Shown here: piece by piece, positions 6,412 through 8,243 of the stretch
Numbering within the stretch: the stretch's first letter is position 1
Layout of the letters: each line of letters begins with the position of its first letter
Assembly: GCA_011523155.1 (NCBI GenBank)
Contig: WTHL01000003.1
Span: 1 to 8,243 of the forward strand
DNA: 8,243 bases
Reading direction: 5' to 3'
Source of the DNA: Synechococcus sp. PL34863bin_39
GTDB lineage: Bacteria > Cyanobacteriota > Cyanobacteriia > PCC-6307 > Cyanobiaceae
Notes under the pieces: model-generated
The model's input: the letters and a program-made list of their open reading frames with translations, nothing else
What the model was told of the DNA's origin: nothing
The model's database searches: none
Made by a program: the position numbers and the translations under genes

Positions 6412-7030
6412 ATGCTGAACCTGGTGAATCGAACGCGTTCAGCCTTCCTCTCCATCGTCGTTCTGACGATGGGTGGCGTCCTTGGCGTGATGGTCTACCA
6501 GCGGGATGGGCGGGCGAACCCCTGGCAAACCGGTAGTCCGCGCTGGAGAACGGATCGCGATGCATTTCGGCTGTTTTTTGAAACCGGAATGGTCACGGAC
6601 CGTGGCCTGGCAGCTGGAATTGCAGCGTCGGGGCTGGACAGCCGAAGAGATTCACTTCGGCATGACCAAGGTCTATGACGTCAACCCTCTTGGGGTTGCG
6701 CGTTTCCTGTATTCCAATGCAGGTGCTGAATTTCTTGTTGAGCAAACCCAGAGCTATTCACCGTTCTGGATGAAAAACAACTCAGCGGTTGTCGCTCTTC
6801 GGTCCGCGATCATGGCCGATGCTGCGGATGGAACCCTGTCTTCGGCAGGCATCATGACCCGTCTGCCCGTGGCCTTCGCCCTGGCAGACAACGGTGCAGC
6901 CGCCGGGGGCCAGAACGTGTGCAAGCCAGGGCTCAAGCCGCCGCGGGATACCTCACTTCTTTCCTGGTATGTCTTCCTGCCAGCCTGCATTCAGGCCTAT
7001 CAGGTTGTGCCGGAATCGGGTCTGCGTTGA
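6412..7030 (+). CDS. Secreted DUF1400-like protein with an apparent +1 frameshift near the signal peptide
   Basis: The N-terminus and the body lie in different frames. From ATG 6412 the first frame encodes MLNLVNRTRS followed by the hydrophobic run AFLSIVVLTMGGVLGVMV (11-28) and then YQRDGRANP, a good signal peptide or anchor; it then drifts into sequence with no domain character and stops at 6678. The body is one base over, open from 6491 to the stop at 7028-7030. It holds GERIAMHFGCF, ARFLYSNAGAEFL, VVALRSAIMADAADGTL and LLSWYVFLPACIQAY. The first three resemble the cyanobacterial DUF1400 domain (about 120 residues, often in front of an alpha/beta hydrolase). No hydrolase domain follows here. 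Dropping one C from the CCCC at 6519-6522 joins the frames into a 205-residue protein. Without a shift, the body could start at ATG 6506 and lack the signal. The stop overlaps the rarA 3' end by 31 bp. DUF1400 is a recalled match, moderately sure. Confidence 0.6.
6519..6524 (+). other. Probable frameshift site at a CCCC run
   Basis: Upstream frame reads AAC CCC TGG (Asn-Pro-Trp). Downstream frame resumes at GGC 6524, giving NP then GKPVVRAGERIAMHF. Removing one C, or a +1 slip of the proline tRNA from CCC to CCT, links signal peptide and body exactly. A one-base insertion (real or a sequencing error) is the simplest reading. Confidence 0.5.
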
Positions 7031-8243
7031 CCGACCACGCGACGGTGACGAAGGCGTTGGGGGAGCCGGCTTCCCTGCATGGCGTTGAGGAGGCGCCGTA
7101 ACAGGGCAGCTTCCTTGGCGCCCTTGGCGCCCTTGCTGAGCACCGCCTGGAACGGCCGTTCCGGCCCGAGCCAACGCTCCGCCAGGGATGCGTCGATCGG
7201 CAGCGACAGGGATTCGTCCCAGTGGTCGGTCTCCAGCGTCCAGCCCCGCTCGCGCAGCGTTGTCAGCAAACTCTCCTGGGCACTGAAGTCCTGCATCCAG
7301 GTGCGCTCGCGCTCGAGCAGCGACGCCAGCATGACGCGCTCGTCCCCGGTCAGCCCCTCCCGGCTGGATGGCGATGACTCGCAGAGTGACAGCAGGGCCT
7401 CCGCCGGACCGAGGTCGGCGTCACTCAGGAGCAACCGCAACTGAGCGGTCGGTGCGCAGCGTTGTTCAAGCTGATGCGCCAGGCGTTCGGACGCGAGGCC
7501 TGGAAGGTCCTGCCGGTTGAAGCGCCCTGCCACGATCTCGAAGTTATGGCCCTCCGGGAGTTGTTCCAGGGCAGTGATCTCGGCCATCAGCTGGGGGCGA
7601 TGCAGGGGGTCCAGCAGTTGAAGCTGAGCCGTCAGTCGTTCCTGTTGCCGGACGTCGGCGCAGAGAATCGAGAGGCTGCCATCGGCGACGGCCTGCAGCG
7701 GATCCAGGCTCCAGAGCAGAGACCCACCGCCCAGCATCAGAACGCGGTCCGTCCGTTGCCATTTCATCCCATGCCACAGGCGTTCCCGCAGCCGCTGCAG
7801 GCGCTCGCCGTCCTGACTGAGCTGCCGCTGCAGCCACCGCTCCAGTTCCGGCACTTCCGGTCCGCTGCTCACCAGCAGGGGGTGCTGATCCACCGCTTCA
7901 GCTGCGGCTGCAAGCTGAGCGGCCCGGCGTTCGAGCATTCGCTGGCGCCGTTCCCCTTCCCAGCCGAGTTCGCCGGGCGTCCAGAACACTTCGCCCTGCA
8001 GTGCTGACGGCAGGTATTGCTGCGCAACCCAGTGTTCACGAAAGGCGTGGGGATAGCGATAACCCTTGCCATCTCCGAAGGCCTCGCCATCCCGGTTGGC
8101 ATCCCGCAGGTGGCTCGGCACCTCCTGAGCGGCACGGGAGCGCACATGTTGGAGGGCTTCAAAAATGCCGATGGTGCTGTTGCTCTTCTCGGTGTTCGCC
8201 AGATAAAGGGCTGCCTGGGCCAGGGGATAGAGGCCTTCCGGCA
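7000..8243 (-). CDS. rarA: Replication-associated recombination protein RarA, C-terminal part with methyltransferase-like extension (partial)
   Basis: The 3' 413 codons of a gene that enters from the right edge; the AAA+ ATPase core lies outside. RarA (MgsA) is an ATPase acting at stalled replication forks. Fragment residues 1-25, opening PEGLYPLAQAALYLANTEKS, then VPSHLRDA (41-48) and GKGYRYPHAFREHWVAQQYLP (58-78) are the conserved RarA C-terminal tetramerisation region. In most bacteria the protein ends soon after this. Here about 300 more residues follow: a charged helical stretch (about 95-160), then TDRVLMLGGGSLLWSL (164-179), which resembles the SAM-binding glycine loop of Rossmann methyltransferases, with LCADVR (193-198) as a possible acidic strand-two motif. 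This matches what I know of a cyanobacterial RarA/unknown-domain fusion. Whether the extension is catalytic is unknown. The stop overlaps the convergent DUF1400-like gene by 31 bp. Confidence 0.9.
   Translation of the reverse strand, partial: PEGLYPLAQAALYLANTEKSNSTIGIFEALQHVRSRAAQEVPSHLRDANRDGEAFGDGKGYRYPHAFREHWVAQQYLPSALQGEVFWTPGELGWEGERRQRMLERRAAQLAAAAEAVDQHPLLVSSGPEVPELERWLQRQLSQDGERLQRLRERLWHGMKWQRTDRVLMLGGGSLLWSLDPLQAVADGSLSILCADVRQQERLTAQLQLLDPLHRPQLMAEITALEQLPEGHNFEIVAGRFNRQDLPGLASERLAHQLEQRCAPTAQLRLLLSDADLGPAEALLSLCESSPSSREGLTGDERVMLASLLERERTWMQDFSAQESLLTTLRERGWTLETDHWDESLSLPIDASLAERWLGPERPFQAVLSKGAKGAKEAALLRRLLNAMQGSRLPQRLRHRRVVGQRRPDSGTT

Noticed and set aside
7113..7136. Short tandem repeat ccttggcgc in the rarA 3' end
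   Set aside because: Two perfect 9-bp copies only, encoding KGAKGAKEA; ordinary low-complexity coding sequence.
7462..8007. Plus-strand open frame of 181 codons opposite rarA
   Set aside because: Antisense to a well-supported RarA fragment, no recognisable domain, typical GC-rich shadow.
1..8243. CRISPR array, insertion sequence, prophage, tRNA, rRNA or riboswitch
   Set aside because: No spaced direct repeats, transposase or integrase motifs, terminal inverted repeats, or tRNA-like folds were seen on either strand.

Overview
The window looks like a core-genome segment from a picocyanobacterium of the marine Synechococcus/Cyanobium type. I infer this from the high GC content, tight gene packing, the family of each gene and cyanobacteria-specific variants. 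These variants are an NDC1-like NdbB, a RarA with a long C-terminal extension, HflX with a long N-terminal extension, and a protein resembling the cyanobacterial DUF1400 family. Four copies of the cyanobacterial HIP1 octamer (GCGATCGC) agree with a cyanobacterial origin. No database search was possible, so the genus is an inference.

Layout from left to right. Positions 1-3149 hold three genes on the minus strand, transcribed leftwards: ndbB (demethylphylloquinone-reductase-type flavoprotein), hflX (ribosome-associated GTPase, start codon overlapping the ndbB stop) and the N-terminus of a multi-membrane-span permease (start inside the hflX 3' end). Diverging from ndbB, the plus strand carries cysH (PAPS reductase) and coaX (type III pantothenate kinase), 2 bp apart. 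coaX converges with and overlaps bcp (PrxQ-type peroxiredoxin, minus strand). Diverging from bcp is a plus-strand group: an Sfp-type 4'-phosphopantetheinyl transferase, a small membrane-anchored pilin-like protein, and a secreted DUF1400-like protein whose reading frame is broken near its signal peptide. The last one converges with and overlaps the 3' end of rarA, which runs off the right edge.

Functionally this is mostly housekeeping. cysH covers sulfate assimilation. coaX and the phosphopantetheinyl transferase both belong to CoA and carrier-protein metabolism: coaX makes the CoA precursor, and the transferase uses CoA to activate carrier proteins. ndbB supports phylloquinone and electron-transport redox. 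bcp detoxifies peroxides, hflX acts on ribosomes under stress, and rarA acts at stalled replication forks. There is no CRISPR array, insertion sequence, prophage, tRNA or rRNA, and I see no convincing new multi-gene system. The least explained part is 5811-7030: two exported or anchored proteins of unknown role, an AT-rich inverted repeat between them, and a one-base frame disruption at a CCCC run.
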